64,000 nucleotides of DNA from an alpha proteobacterium HIMB59 (GCA_004321805.1 SGZV01000001.1:1-64000); one strand, 5' to 3'; shown: positions 44,962 to 54,491, counted from the stretch's first letter. Made by a program: numbers and translations. The notes: a model not told the origin generated them from the sequence alone.

Positions 44962-45888
44962 GTGTCTTTGAACAATAAGCACAACAGCAACATTAATTCT
45001 AGCGGCTTTAGTGAGCCATTAGGTTTATTGGTAAATTTTTTAAAACAGATTTATGTTTTAATAAAGCCAGGGGTAATATCTCTTGTCATTTTTACAGCTT
45101 TGTGTGCAATGTTAATAGCACCATCTGATAAAAGTCTTTTTTTAAAGGCAGTTTCTTTATTACTAATTGCAATGGGCGCATCTGGTTCAGCAATACTAAA
45201 TATGTGGAATGATAGAGTGATTGACTCAAAAATGGAGAGAACTAAGTTCAGACCAATACCTGCTGGAAATATTTCAGCAAACACTGCTCTTGCGATAGGT
45301 CTTATTTTTTCTTTTTTTTCAGTAGTTTTACTATTCTTTTTTGCGAACATTAAAGCTTCTTTGTTGTTGGCATTTACAATAATTTATTATTCAGTTTTTT
45401 ATACAATGTATCTTAAACACCGAACTGCACAAAACATTGTTATTGGAGGTTTAGCTGGTGCTCTTCCACCAGTTATTGCTTGGATAAGTGTTTCAAACGA
45501 AATGTTAATTTATCCCATCATTCTATGTTTAATTATTTTTCTATGGACTCCGCCACATTCATGGGCTCTAGCTATCTATCGTAATCAAGACTACTCCAAA
45601 GCCGATGTACCGATGTATCCAGTCAAATATGGTATTAAAAAAACTCTAATGATGATGAATATTTATACTTTTGCTATGATTATATCTGTAAATTTATTAT
45701 TTTTTACCGGTTTAGCTAGTTGGTTTTTTTTAATTACTGCAAATATACTTAATGGTTATTTTACATTGAAGCTTTATAAATTAAATTATTCCAGCAACCT
45801 TAAAAAAGACTCCATTAAGCTTTTTGGATTCTCAATTGTTTACTTATTTTCAATCTTCCTTTTTGCTGTTATAGATAAATATATTTAG
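44962..45888 (+). CDS. ctaB: Protoheme IX farnesyltransferase (heme O synthase)
   Basis: CtaB farnesylates heme B to heme O, the precursor of heme A used by the oxidase. The 308-residue polytopic protein has LNMWNDRVIDSKMERTKFRP as the Asp-rich prenyl-binding motif. WTPPHSWALAIYRNQDYSKA is the second conserved loop, and KHRTAQNIVIGGLAGALPP lies between them. The start is GTG, 3 bases after the coxA stop. It is followed directly by a 33-residue protein and ctaG. Confidence 0.95.
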   Translation: MSLNNKHNSNINSSGFSEPLGLLVNFLKQIYVLIKPGVISLVIFTALCAMLIAPSDKSLFLKAVSLLLIAMGASGSAILNMWNDRVIDSKMERTKFRPIPAGNISANTALAIGLIFSFFSVVLLFFFANIKASLLLAFTIIYYSVFYTMYLKHRTAQNIVIGGLAGALPPVIAWISVSNEMLIYPIILCLIIFLWTPPHSWALAIYRNQDYSKADVPMYPVKYGIKKTLMMMNIYTFAMIISVNLLFFTGLASWFFLITANILNGYFTLKLYKLNYSSNLKKDSIKLFGFSIVYLFSIFLFAVIDKYI

Positions 45889-45990
45889 ATGAATAGAAAG
45901 AAAAAAAATTTAGTAGTACTATTTATCTTATGTTGCCTTGTTGTAGCTTTTTATTTTATTACCATCCAAAGAATTAAATCTGGATTTTGA
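45889..45990 (+). CDS. Small single-helix protein of the cox operon, CoxF-like (33 aa)
   Basis: The ATG follows the ctaB stop immediately and the TGA overlaps the ctaG start. The product is a basic N-terminus (MNRKKKN), one transmembrane helix (about 8-25) and FITIQRIKSGF. Short proteins with this layout and an F-Y-x-x-T-I-x-R/K ending lie between ctaB and ctaG in many alphaproteobacteria. Its role is presumably in oxidase assembly, but it is not shown. It is short, so genome annotations may omit it. Confidence 0.75.
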   Translation: MNRKKKNLVVLFILCCLVVAFYFITIQRIKSGF

Positions 45991-46523
45991 AATTTACTAA
46001 CAAATCTAAAACTGTGTTCGTATTAGTTTTGGTGCTCATGTTTATGTCAAGTTTAGTTATATTTTCAGTTCCCTTATACAAGCTTTTTTGTGACTTGACT
46101 GGTTTTCAAGGATTTAATCAACAAACATCAAATATTGCCTCAAACTCCGAGTATTTAGAAAGTCAGTTAGATATTAATGTCATCTTTACAAGTCAGGTTG
46201 AAGAGGGCTTGGATTGGGTATTTGAAGCACCTCCTAACATGAGTATTAATGAAGGTAAAAAGTATGATGTTATATTCAAAGCTAAAAATAATACTCAACT
46301 CATTTCTACAGGCACTTCTATTTTTAATGTTCTTCCTCCAAAAATAGGGCCATATCTCTTAAAAATTGAGTGTTTTTGTTTTTTAGATCAAACAATCAAT
46401 CCGGGAGAAAGTGTCGAATTTCCTGTTACGTTTTACATAGACCCTTTAATACTTGATGACCCTGAAGCGAGTAGGGTAAAGAACGTCACTTTGTCATATA
46501 CCTTTTTTGAGAAAAAAGAATGA
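45987..46523 (+). CDS. ctaG: Cytochrome c oxidase assembly protein CtaG/Cox11
   Basis: Cox11 delivers copper to CuB of subunit I. It has one N-terminal membrane anchor (about 8-28), then PLYKLFCDLTGFQG with the conserved Cys35, a beta-domain, and the copper-binding KIECFCFLDQ (CxC). NPGESVEFPVTFYIDP is the family C-terminal block. Length (178) is normal. The start is a TTG overlapping the stop of the small CoxF-like gene, and no in-frame ATG precedes the membrane anchor. Confidence 0.94.
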   Translation: MKFTNKSKTVFVLVLVLMFMSSLVIFSVPLYKLFCDLTGFQGFNQQTSNIASNSEYLESQLDINVIFTSQVEEGLDWVFEAPPNMSINEGKKYDVIFKAKNNTQLISTGTSIFNVLPPKIGPYLLKIECFCFLDQTINPGESVEFPVTFYIDPLILDDPEASRVKNVTLSYTFFEKKE

Positions 46524-46533
46524 AATGGCCTAG

Positions 46534-47376
46534 ATGGTAGATTTAACATTTAAAGATTCCGAAAAGAAACACCAGTTTCATCTTGTTAATCCTAGTCCTT
46601 GGCCTTTAGTAGGTTCATTTTCAGCATTATTCCTTGTTTCTGGAGCTATTTTATACATGCACTATGAAATGTTATGGCCATTGATCACCGGTTTAGTTTT
46701 GATTTTCTTCACAATGTTTATGTGGTGGAGAGATATAATTAAGGAGAGCACATTTCTAAAAGTTCACAACTCGATCACTGAAATTGGTCTTCGATGGGGC
46801 ATGGCTTTGTTTATAACTTCTGAAGTCATGTTTTTTGTTGCTTTTTTTTGGGCTTTTTTTGATGCAAGTTTACTTCCGAAAGCGTTTATAGAAGATTACA
46901 AAGATGTCTTCACAGGATCTCTAGGTATTGGTATTTGGCCTCCTGAGGGAATTGAAACTTTTGATCCACTAGACATACCTTACTTAAACACCTTAATACT
47001 CTTATTATCTGGAACAACATGCACATGGGCTCATCACGCTGTTCGCGAAGGTCATAATGATGAAGCTCTTCAAGGATTATATTTAACAGTTTTCTTGGGT
47101 GCGATATTTACTTGTCTTCAAATTTATGAATATCAGCACGCTACTTTTGGTTTTACGGAAGGCATTTACCCTTCAACATTTTATATGGCTACTGGTTTTC
47201 ATGGGTTTCATGTCCTTGTAGGAACACTTTTTCTTTTAGTTTGTTTGATGAGAGCTAGGAAAGGTCATTTAACTCCTGAAAGACATTTTGGTTTTGAAGC
47301 TGCTGCTTGGTATTGGCATTTTGTTGATGTGGTATGGTTGTTTTTATACATCGCTATATACTGGTGGGGTAGATAG
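46534..47376 (+). CDS. coxC: Cytochrome c oxidase subunit III
   Basis: Subunit III stabilises the oxidase core and supports proton uptake. The 280-residue protein has seven transmembrane helices. HQFHLVNPSPWPLVGSF is the N-terminal family motif, and MWWRDIIKEST precedes RWGMALFITSEVMFFVAFFW (in part), which holds the conserved membrane Glu. HHAVREG, TGFHGFHVLVG and WYWHFVDVVWLFLY are the later signatures. It follows ctaG by 10 bases and is followed by surf1. Confidence 0.97.
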   Translation: MVDLTFKDSEKKHQFHLVNPSPWPLVGSFSALFLVSGAILYMHYEMLWPLITGLVLIFFTMFMWWRDIIKESTFLKVHNSITEIGLRWGMALFITSEVMFFVAFFWAFFDASLLPKAFIEDYKDVFTGSLGIGIWPPEGIETFDPLDIPYLNTLILLLSGTTCTWAHHAVREGHNDEALQGLYLTVFLGAIFTCLQIYEYQHATFGFTEGIYPSTFYMATGFHGFHVLVGTLFLLVCLMRARKGHLTPERHFGFEAAAWYWHFVDVVWLFLYIAIYWWGR

Positions 47377-47417
47377 TCCCTTTAAGTTAATTTCTTTTAA
47401 TAGTTTATTTTTCAGCA

Positions 47418-48089
47418 ATGAGACATAAATCAATAACAGTATTTTTTTTATTTGTCAGTCTCTTGACTTTCACTTTAGGATGTTGGCAACTTTACAGACT
47501 TAGTTGGAAAAATGATTTAATTAATAATATTAACTCTTCAATTACTAATCCCGAATTGTTTTCCCAAGAGATAATTGATTATAATGAACTAACTGCTGTA
47601 AAATTGAATAAAAAATACAAAGCTGAAAATCAACCTATTTTTATAGAATCAAAAACATATCAAAATAAAGTTGGCTATCATGCAATCATTCCACTTTTTT
47701 TTAATGATGAAATTTATAGTGTTTTAAATTTAGGTTGGTTTGCTAATAAAAATGATAGCAATGTCGAAAAAATTATTAACAAATTCAATCAAAAAAGAGA
47801 CGTAATTGTTTATTTAAGATTTCTTACATCTAAGAAAAATTTATTTGTCCCTGAAAATAATCTAGATTCTAATACTTGGTACTCAATTAATCATGATGAT
47901 TTAGAAAAATATTTTCAAGATACTATTATTTCACCTTATTATTTTGTTTTATTAGACTCTGAAATAAAATTTGATACTAATCCAATCGTATTTTTAAGAA
48001 ACAACCATTTAAACTATTCAATTACATGGTTTTTATTAAGTTTATCAAGTATTGTGATGCTCATAATAATCAGAAGAAAAAATGAATAA
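47418..48089 (+). CDS. SURF1-family oxidase assembly protein
   Basis: SURF1 helps insert heme A into subunit I. The layout is diagnostic: an N-terminal helix ending TLGCWQLYRLSWKNDLI, a periplasmic domain with VGYHAIIPLFF and VLNLGWFANK, and a C-terminal helix (about 200-218). Length is 223, close to the family. It lies 41 bases behind coxC and overlaps the M32 carboxypeptidase by 8 bases, so the oxidase operon appears to run on into unrelated genes. Confidence 0.9.
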   Translation: MRHKSITVFFLFVSLLTFTLGCWQLYRLSWKNDLINNINSSITNPELFSQEIIDYNELTAVKLNKKYKAENQPIFIESKTYQNKVGYHAIIPLFFNDEIYSVLNLGWFANKNDSNVEKIINKFNQKRDVIVYLRFLTSKKNLFVPENNLDSNTWYSINHDDLEKYFQDTIISPYYFVLLDSEIKFDTNPIVFLRNNHLNYSITWFLLSLSSIVMLIIIRRKNE

Positions 48090-49521
48090 ATTAAAAAAAT
48101 CTTTTAAAAATTATTATGTTTTAAATGATATTAGCGGAATATTGTTTTGGGATAATGCTACTAATCTTCCTTCTGAAAGTATTGCTTCTCGTTCAGAGCA
48201 AATGTCAATCCTTTCAGAATATACTGACACAATATTTAGAAGTTCTGAAATTATAAATGAAGTTTCTTCAATTAATCCATCTGAATTAGATGAGATAAAT
48301 CTTAAAAATTTTAAACTGATGAAAGAAATAATATCGAGAGAAAATGCTGTAGACTCAGGCTTGAAATCTAAATTAATTCAACAAAAACTTAAATGTGAAC
48401 ATTTATGGAGAAAAGCTAGACAAGAAAATAATTCCTTAATAATAGAAAAAGAATTCAATTATCTTTTAAGTCTCGTTAAAGAAGAGGCTAGTCAGTTATC
48501 TGATGCTACTCAATTAAATTCATATAACTCTTTAATTTCTAAATACGATATGGATTATAATTCATCAAAAATTGATAATATTTTTTCAGTTATCAAATCT
48601 GAAATCATACCTCAATATTTAAATTCTAATAAAATTAAAGATCCTTATGTTTTTAATTCAAATTTTTCTAAGGAAACAATTTTAGAAAATACTAAAATAA
48701 AATTAAAAGAACTTAATTTTGATTTTACTAGAGGTAGAATTGATCAATCACTTCATCCTTTCTGTGGTGGAGCAAATGATGATGTTAGAATTACAACTAG
48801 ATTTGAAGACAATATTTTAGAAACTTTATCAGCTATCTTTCATGAAACAGGACATGGTGTATATGAGCAAAATAGACCAAATCAATATCTCTATGAACCA
48901 GTTGGTCAATCTAGAAGTTTAAGTGTACATGAAAGTCAGTCTCTATTTTATGAAAACCATATTTTTAAATCTCATAGCTATTTTTCAAATTTTGCTAAAA
49001 TTTTTAAACTGGATGAAAATCTTACAAGATCATTTAATGAACATTACCACAAAATACGATCTAACCCAATTAGAGTGAGCTCAGATGAGTTTTCTTATCC
49101 CATACATGTGTATATTAGGTATGAAATTGAGAAAATTATATTTTCTGAAAAAATAGAATTTCAAGATATTAAATCCCTATGGAATTCTTATTATAAAAAA
49201 TTCCTTGATATTGATATTAAAGAGGATTCTGTCGGTATTCTTCAAGACATACATTGGTTTGAGGGAATATTTGGTTATTTTCCTACCTATGCTTTAGGAG
49301 CAATGATTTCTTCTCAAATAAAGTATCATTGCCCCTTTTATGATGCATTTTTAGATAATCCTTCAAAACAAAATATCAGAGATATTGTTGTTTGGTTAAA
49401 TACTAATATTCATCAAAAGGCTTCTTTGCTATCGTCAGATGAAATGTTACAAAACATATCGGGAGAAAAACTTAACTCAACATATTATTCTAAACATTTA
49501 AAAGATCGTTTTATTAAATGA
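48082..49521 (+). CDS. M32-family metallocarboxypeptidase (carboxypeptidase Taq type)
   Basis: The 479-residue cytoplasmic protein has the M32 zinc motif HETGH (His254, Glu255, His258) in SAIFHETGHGVYEQN, and the third ligand lies in VHESQSLFYENH. Conserved DQSLHPFCGG, DDVRITTRFE and IRYEIEK-type blocks match carboxypeptidase Taq, which removes C-terminal residues broadly except proline. Length is slightly short of 500. It shares 8 bases with surf1 and ATGA with thrC. Confidence 0.92.
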   Translation: MNKLKKSFKNYYVLNDISGILFWDNATNLPSESIASRSEQMSILSEYTDTIFRSSEIINEVSSINPSELDEINLKNFKLMKEIISRENAVDSGLKSKLIQQKLKCEHLWRKARQENNSLIIEKEFNYLLSLVKEEASQLSDATQLNSYNSLISKYDMDYNSSKIDNIFSVIKSEIIPQYLNSNKIKDPYVFNSNFSKETILENTKIKLKELNFDFTRGRIDQSLHPFCGGANDDVRITTRFEDNILETLSAIFHETGHGVYEQNRPNQYLYEPVGQSRSLSVHESQSLFYENHIFKSHSYFSNFAKIFKLDENLTRSFNEHYHKIRSNPIRVSSDEFSYPIHVYIRYEIEKIIFSEKIEFQDIKSLWNSYYKKFLDIDIKEDSVGILQDIHWFEGIFGYFPTYALGAMISSQIKYHCPFYDAFLDNPSKQNIRDIVVWLNTNIHQKASLLSSDEMLQNISGEKLNSTYYSKHLKDRFIK

Positions 49522-50870
49522 AATACATAAGCACACGAAATAAGCAAAATTTTTTTTCATCAGAACAGGTGCTTAACTATGGATTAGCTCCGGACGGAGG
49601 TTTGTTTATTCCTGAGTTTGTTCCAAAGTTTTCTCTAGATTCAATTAATGCTTTAAAGGGAGGTAGTTACAAAGATATTGCTTTTTTTATTTTAGAGCCT
49701 TTTTTAAGTGATTTATTCTCAGATATCGAAATAAAGAATATTATCAATGAGGCTTATCAAAATTTTGATAAAGAAATAGTTAGCACCTCATCTCTGGGTG
49801 AAAATTATCTATTAAATTTATATCATGGTCCTACTTTAGCTTTTAAAGATTATGCTATGTGTCTTCTAGCCAAAATTTATGAATATTATCTTAATAAAAA
49901 CGACCAGAAGTTGCTAATTATTGGCGCCACTTCAGGAGATACTGGCTCTGCTGCAATTCATGCATTTAAAGGCATAGAAAATATAAAAATTTTTATTTTA
50001 CATCCTCATAATTCAACTTCTCATTTCCAAAGAAAACAAATGACAACTAGCGGTGCAAATAATGTCTATAATTTGGCTTTAGGGGGTACCTTTGATGATT
50101 GTCAATCACTTGTAAAACAAGCTTTTAAAGATGAGTCTTTAAATGAAAGTTATAATTTAACAGCCGTTAATTCAATTAATTGGTTTAGAGTTCTTCCTCA
50201 ATCAATTTATTATGCATGGTGCTATTTAAATCACTCTATAGACAATTTTGTGGTTCCTAGCGGAAACTTTGGAAATATTTATTCTGCTTATTTATTAAAA
50301 AAAATGGGATTTCCTTTGAAAGACCTAATTATAGCTACTAATGAAAATAATATTCTTCATCGCATTATCAAAAATAATGATTTCACACTTTTTGATGTTG
50401 TAAAGACTAATAGCCCAAGCATGGATATTACAATTTCAAGTAATTTTGAAAGAATACTATCAGAATTTCTCGATACTAGCTCTTTAGTTGATTTGTATCA
50501 AAAGATTCCCAATAAAGATCATAAAAAAAACTTAGATGAAGAGGTGCACAAAAATTTGTCTGATCTTTTTACATCTATGTCTGCTTCTTCAGACGAAGTA
50601 ATAACACAAATTGAAAAAACTTATAATAATTTCAATTTGATTATAGATCCCCATACTGCAGTAGGGCTGGTTTGTGCGGAGAAATTGGGGATTAAAGGTG
50701 CAATGTGCTTAGCTTGTGCTCATCCAGTAAAATTTCAAGATACGGTGAAAATGTCTATCAACAAAGAATTAAAATTTGAAAAAGATTTTAATTTTGATCA
50801 TGAAGAAAAATTTGATCTTTTAAAAAATGATTATTCTATTATGAAGGAGTATATTCAAAATCATGCCTAA
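49518..50870 (+). CDS. thrC: Threonine synthase
   Basis: ThrC converts phosphohomoserine to threonine. YISTRNKQNFFSSEQVLNYG, then APDGGLFIP, is the N-terminal start typical of the long type. YHGPTLAFKDYAM carries the PLP lysine (Lys110), GATSGDTGSAAI binds the phosphate, and VPSGNFGNIYSAYL follows. Length (450) fits. It sits between M32 and M16 peptidase genes with overlaps on both sides. The preceding pathway enzyme, thrB, is on the opposite strand 1.7 kb further on. Confidence 0.95.
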   Translation: MKYISTRNKQNFFSSEQVLNYGLAPDGGLFIPEFVPKFSLDSINALKGGSYKDIAFFILEPFLSDLFSDIEIKNIINEAYQNFDKEIVSTSSLGENYLLNLYHGPTLAFKDYAMCLLAKIYEYYLNKNDQKLLIIGATSGDTGSAAIHAFKGIENIKIFILHPHNSTSHFQRKQMTTSGANNVYNLALGGTFDDCQSLVKQAFKDESLNESYNLTAVNSINWFRVLPQSIYYAWCYLNHSIDNFVVPSGNFGNIYSAYLLKKMGFPLKDLIIATNENNILHRIIKNNDFTLFDVVKTNSPSMDITISSNFERILSEFLDTSSLVDLYQKIPNKDHKKNLDEEVHKNLSDLFTSMSASSDEVITQIEKTYNNFNLIIDPHTAVGLVCAEKLGIKGAMCLACAHPVKFQDTVKMSINKELKFEKDFNFDHEEKFDLLKNDYSIMKEYIQNHA

Positions 50871-52116
50871 TATTCACACACTAAAAAGTGGACTAACACT
50901 GGTCACTGACTACATCGATACAGTTGAAACTGTATCTGTTGGAATGTGGAATAAAGTTGGCGCACGCAATGAACATCAAGAAGTAAATGGTGTTGCGCAT
51001 TTGTTAGAACATATGGCATTTAAAGGGACCCACAATCGTTCTGCTCTAGATATAGCAAAAGAAGTTGAAATGGTTGGAGGGGCTGTAAATGCTTATACTT
51101 CAAGAGAAGTCACAGCCTATTATATGAAAGTTTTAAAAGATGATATTGGTTTATCGATCGACATTATCAGCGATATATTGCAAAATTCTGCTTTTGACTC
51201 AAAAGAATTAGATCGAGAGAGGGGTGTAATTCTTCAGGAAATTGGCATGTATTTAGATACACCTGATGATGTTGTATTTGATAAATGGCAAGAGATGGCA
51301 TTTCCAAATCAACCTATGGGGAGATCTATTTTAGGTAAGAGCGAAATTATTAAGACGATTACTAGAGATCAAGTGGAAGGATTTATGAAAGGCTATTATA
51401 GACCTGATAAAATGGTATTTTCAGTTTCAGGTAACTTTGATGAAAATAATGTTATTGAATTAATTGAAAAATATTTTCAAAATTTACCTCAGGGAACTGA
51501 AGATCACTCCCCTAAGGCTGATTATCAAGGTGGTGAATTTCGACAAGAGAAAAACTTGGAGCAAGTGAATGTCATCTTAGGTTTTGAGGGTGTAGATTTT
51601 TATTCAGACCTATATTATGCCACCGCTGTATATTCAACTGTTTTAGGTTCTGGAATGTCTTCCAGGTTATTTCAAGAAATCAGAGAAAAAAGAGGTCTTG
51701 TGTATAGCATTTCTAGTTATGCATCATCTTTCTCAGACTCTGGTATTTTTGGTGTTTATGCTGGGACGGGTCAAAAAGAAATTATGGAGCTCATACCAGT
51801 TTTATGTGACCAACTAAATATTAGTGCTAAAGAATTTTCAGAAGAGGAATTACAACGAGCTAGAGCTCAATTTAAATCATCTCTTTTGATGGGGCAGGAG
51901 AGTACTTCTCGAAGGTGTAGATCCAATGCTTCAAAATATTTAATGCACGATCGAATTATGTCTCACGAGGAAATAATAGCTGAAATAGATCAAGTACAAT
52001 TAGAAGACTTAGAAAGGGCAAGACAGAATATTCTAAAATCCAATATTACCCTGTCATCAATTGGACCAATTAAAAATTTAGAGTCATTAGACTCCATCAA
52101 AAGAAGACTCAGTTAA
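50863..52116 (+). CDS. M16-family zinc protease (processing-peptidase-like)
   Basis: The 417-residue protein has the inverted zinc motif HLLEH (His46, Glu49, His50) in GVAHLLEHMAFKGT, with the distal Glu in RGVILQEIGMYLD. GLVYSISSYASSF and the Arg-Tyr-type C-terminal domain complete a bacterial relative of mitochondrial processing peptidase beta. No signal peptide is seen. The gene next to thrC is a usual alphaproteobacterial arrangement. Its 3' end overlaps rnhA by 30 bases on the other strand, the longest convergent overlap in the window. Confidence 0.93.
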   Translation: MPNIHTLKSGLTLVTDYIDTVETVSVGMWNKVGARNEHQEVNGVAHLLEHMAFKGTHNRSALDIAKEVEMVGGAVNAYTSREVTAYYMKVLKDDIGLSIDIISDILQNSAFDSKELDRERGVILQEIGMYLDTPDDVVFDKWQEMAFPNQPMGRSILGKSEIIKTITRDQVEGFMKGYYRPDKMVFSVSGNFDENNVIELIEKYFQNLPQGTEDHSPKADYQGGEFRQEKNLEQVNVILGFEGVDFYSDLYYATAVYSTVLGSGMSSRLFQEIREKRGLVYSISSYASSFSDSGIFGVYAGTGQKEIMELIPVLCDQLNISAKEFSEEELQRARAQFKSSLLMGQESTSRRCRSNASKYLMHDRIMSHEEIIAEIDQVQLEDLERARQNILKSNITLSSIGPIKNLESLDSIKRRLS

Positions 52117-52536
52117 ATTTTCTGCTGACTGTCTGGCTAGTAAATCAACTCGATTATTAAAAGTGTTAGTATCATGAGCCTTAACCCATTGCCATTTCAC
52201 ATGTTTATTAGAATTTAATTCATCAAGCCTTTCCCATAGTTTTTTATTTTTAACTGGTTGTTTTGAAGAATTTATCCAATTATTGATTTTCCATTTTTTT
52301 ATCCAAGATGTAATTCCATTTTTTACGTAATTACTATCAGTAAAAATATTTATAACTTCATCAGAGTCTATAAATTCGATAGCTCTAATAGCGGCAGTCA
52401 ATTCCATTTGATTATTAGTAGTATCAATTGCATATCCTGACCGACTATGAATAGAGTCCTTTTTTTTGACAATAAATGCCCAACCGCCATTGCCTGGGTT
52501 CCCCAAACAAGAGCCATCTGTATATATTTCAATCAT
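52087..52536 (-). CDS. rnhA: Ribonuclease HI
   Basis: RnhA degrades RNA in RNA-DNA hybrids. Catalytic residues are Asp7 (IYTDGSCLGNPG), Glu45 (NNQMELTAAI) and Asp67 (IFTDSNYV), with the last Asp in NNRVDLLAR and the conserved His in VKAHD. WERLDELN is the substrate-handle region. Length (149) is typical. It shares ATGA with thrB upstream, a frequent alphaproteobacterial pair. RnhB is also encoded in the window, so both RNase H types are kept. Confidence 0.96.
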   Translation of the reverse strand: MIEIYTDGSCLGNPGNGGWAFIVKKKDSIHSRSGYAIDTTNNQMELTAAIRAIEFIDSDEVINIFTDSNYVKNGITSWIKKWKINNWINSSKQPVKNKKLWERLDELNSNKHVKWQWVKAHDTNTFNNRVDLLARQSAENLTESSFDGV

Positions 52537-53474
52537 AGGAAGTTTTGAAGATTATTGCTTTTATGAAATTTTAAAATTTCAAAAAATTCCAGTGGATTTT
52601 TATGTTTTACTTGACCATGATTATTAAAGTTTAGATCATATAGTCGTGTTAAAAAAAATCTAATTGCACTTGCCTTAAGATAAAAATTAAATAATTTTTT
52701 TTCTTTATCTTCCCATTTTATCAATTCAAAATATTTTTTAATAAACAGCTGAAAATCTTTTTCATAAAAAAATTTTCCATTAAAAAACCATGCATTAACT
52801 AAAGTTGCTAAATCATAAACGATACTATCACTGCATGTAAAAAAGAAATCTATAATACCTGAAACTTGGTTATTTTGATTAAAAAAAATATTATCCTTAA
52901 ACAGATCAGCATGGATTAAAGCAACTCTAATATCTTTAGGAAAAAGATTTTCAATTTCTTTAATCTCTTCAACTACTAGTTTTAATTCATTTGAATAATT
53001 GCCACTATAGTCATGAAATTTACTACAAACATAATTCCAAGTAGGTTTTAGCATGGTATTTTCTCTTTTTAATTTTGATTTTAACCCCACTTTATGAATG
53101 TTAGCTACAAATTCTGCAAGTGACTTTATATTCTTTTGATTTAATTTTTGTACCTGAGCCCCTTCAATAAAAGAATATATTGCGCATGGTTTGTTTTTAA
53201 CTTTAAAGATATTTTGACCTTCAATTTCTAATGGTATTGGACAATTTATTCCATTTTCTTGAAATTCTTTCATAGCATTATTAAAAAAAGGTAAATCACT
53301 CTCTTTTGTTCTTTTTTCAAAAATTGTAAAAATAAATTTTTTATTATTTTCTAGTGATACAAGATAGTTTGTGTTTTCCACACCTTCTGTTATACCTGCT
53401 ATGTTTTTAATTTGACCCAATCCTTGAAAAAGATCTATTAAATCTATTTGGTTAATATTTGTATATACAGCCAT
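52533..53474 (-). CDS. thrB: Homoserine kinase (ThrB type II, phosphotransferase family)
   Basis: This homoserine kinase belongs to the aminoglycoside phosphotransferase fold, not the GHMP type. GITEGVENTNYLVSLENNKK is the family start with the nucleotide loop, IYSFIEGAQV follows, and LIHADLFKDNIFF is the Brenner-type catalytic loop. GIIDFFFTCSDSIVYDLATL carries the metal-binding Asp. Length (313) is normal. It makes the phosphohomoserine used by ThrC and is translated with rnhA. Confidence 0.92.
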   Translation of the reverse strand: MAVYTNINQIDLIDLFQGLGQIKNIAGITEGVENTNYLVSLENNKKFIFTIFEKRTKESDLPFFNNAMKEFQENGINCPIPLEIEGQNIFKVKNKPCAIYSFIEGAQVQKLNQKNIKSLAEFVANIHKVGLKSKLKRENTMLKPTWNYVCSKFHDYSGNYSNELKLVVEEIKEIENLFPKDIRVALIHADLFKDNIFFNQNNQVSGIIDFFFTCSDSIVYDLATLVNAWFFNGKFFYEKDFQLFIKKYFELIKWEDKEKKLFNFYLKASAIRFFLTRLYDLNFNNHGQVKHKNPLEFFEILKFHKSNNLQNFL

Positions 53475-53538
53475 CTCAATGGTAATGTTAAAAAAGAATT
53501 CGTGCTTTCATGATAATTTAATAGTATTAACTATCATA

Positions 53539-54015
53539 ATGTTCAAAAAATTTATATTAACATTTTTATTTCTTTGTATTTTAACTTCTTGTAATTTCAA
53601 GAACCTCATACCAAAGAATAATGAATTAGTTTATATAGATTGTCCCAAGTCACTTATTTTATTAGCTGGTAGTAAAAAAATAGAAAAAGATGTAATTCTT
53701 AGCATTAATAAGAATTATAGAATAGATTGTTTTTATAATACTGATCAGCCAGACAAAACAATATTTGAAATTAATTACATCATTGATGCTACTAATTCAG
53801 ATACTGACACAAGTCTATTATCATTTGATTTTTGGGTCTTTTTAACTAATAAAAAGGAAAATATTAAAATTGACGAATTGGTTTTCCAAAAAATCATTGA
53901 TTTTGAGTCAATAGATAATGATAGTGAAGTTTCACAATTTAGCTTTAAAGATCAAGTTATAATTGACTCAGAAAAATACAAAGAGGGAATAAAAATTTTT
54001 ATTTCTTTAAACTAA
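53539..54015 (+). CDS. Hypothetical lipoprotein (158 aa)
   Basis: The ATG at 53539 opens MFKKFILTFLFLCILTSCNF, a clear lipoprotein signal with lipobox LTSC at 15-18. I prefer it to an ATG at 53479, whose extra 20 residues precede the signal. The mature part is probably a beta-rich periplasmic domain (YIDCPKSLILLAG, YRIDCFYNT) with two cysteines. The family is unknown to me. Its stop codon overlaps that of atpF (shared CTAA). It may use a promoter in the 64-base gap divergent from thrB. Confidence 0.7.
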   Translation: MFKKFILTFLFLCILTSCNFKNLIPKNNELVYIDCPKSLILLAGSKKIEKDVILSINKNYRIDCFYNTDQPDKTIFEINYIIDATNSDTDTSLLSFDFWVFLTNKKENIKIDELVFQKIIDFESIDNDSEVSQFSFKDQVIIDSEKYKEGIKIFISLN

Positions 54016-54488
54016 TTTAAAGATTTAAATTCAGATATGCTTTTTGAAAGTATGGCATTCTTATCAGGATCAGATAAATTTTTTAAGTAGTTTGATATAA
54101 GCATATTTAATTCGTTGGAAGCTTGATTTTTAATTGATTGAATAGCTGAAGTTTCAATTTGTTTAATCCTTTCTATAGAATTTTTTTCTTTAGAAAGTAT
54201 TGATTGTTTAGTTTTTTCTACAATATTTTTAGAAATAGAGTCTGATTGAATTTTAGCTCCACTTAAAAGTTCATCTATTTTATTACCTAAATCGGCTGTT
54301 TTCTTTTCAGCTTCTTTGAGCCTCATTTCAGCTTCAGAAAATGACTGTAATGACTCATTTATATTTTTTTTAATATCTTCTATCTTTGAGTCTAAACCTC
54401 CAATCAACATACTATTGAAAGGTTTATACATAAGAATTACAAATATGATAAATGATATTAGTAACCAGAATTTTGGGTCTTCAAACAT
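54012..54488 (-). CDS. atpF: ATP synthase F0 subunit b
   Basis: Subunit b forms the peripheral stalk. One N-terminal membrane helix (about 6-24) is followed by a long charged helix running to the C-terminus, rich in Glu, Lys and heptad-spaced hydrophobics (EAEMRLKEAEKKTADLGNKI). Length is 158. It is the last gene of atpI-atpB-atpE-atpF'-atpF, three bases behind b'. Having two b-type genes is the alphaproteobacterial pattern. The F1 genes are not adjacent, as is usual in this class. Confidence 0.88.
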   Translation of the reverse strand: MFEDPKFWLLISFIIFVILMYKPFNSMLIGGLDSKIEDIKKNINESLQSFSEAEMRLKEAEKKTADLGNKIDELLSGAKIQSDSISKNIVEKTKQSILSKEKNSIERIKQIETSAIQSIKNQASNELNMLISNYLKNLSDPDKNAILSKSISEFKSLN

Positions 54489-54491
54489 ATC

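Noticed and set aside
45051..45350. Minus-strand frame opposite ctaB
   Set aside because: It lies wholly inside a well-supported heme O synthase gene.
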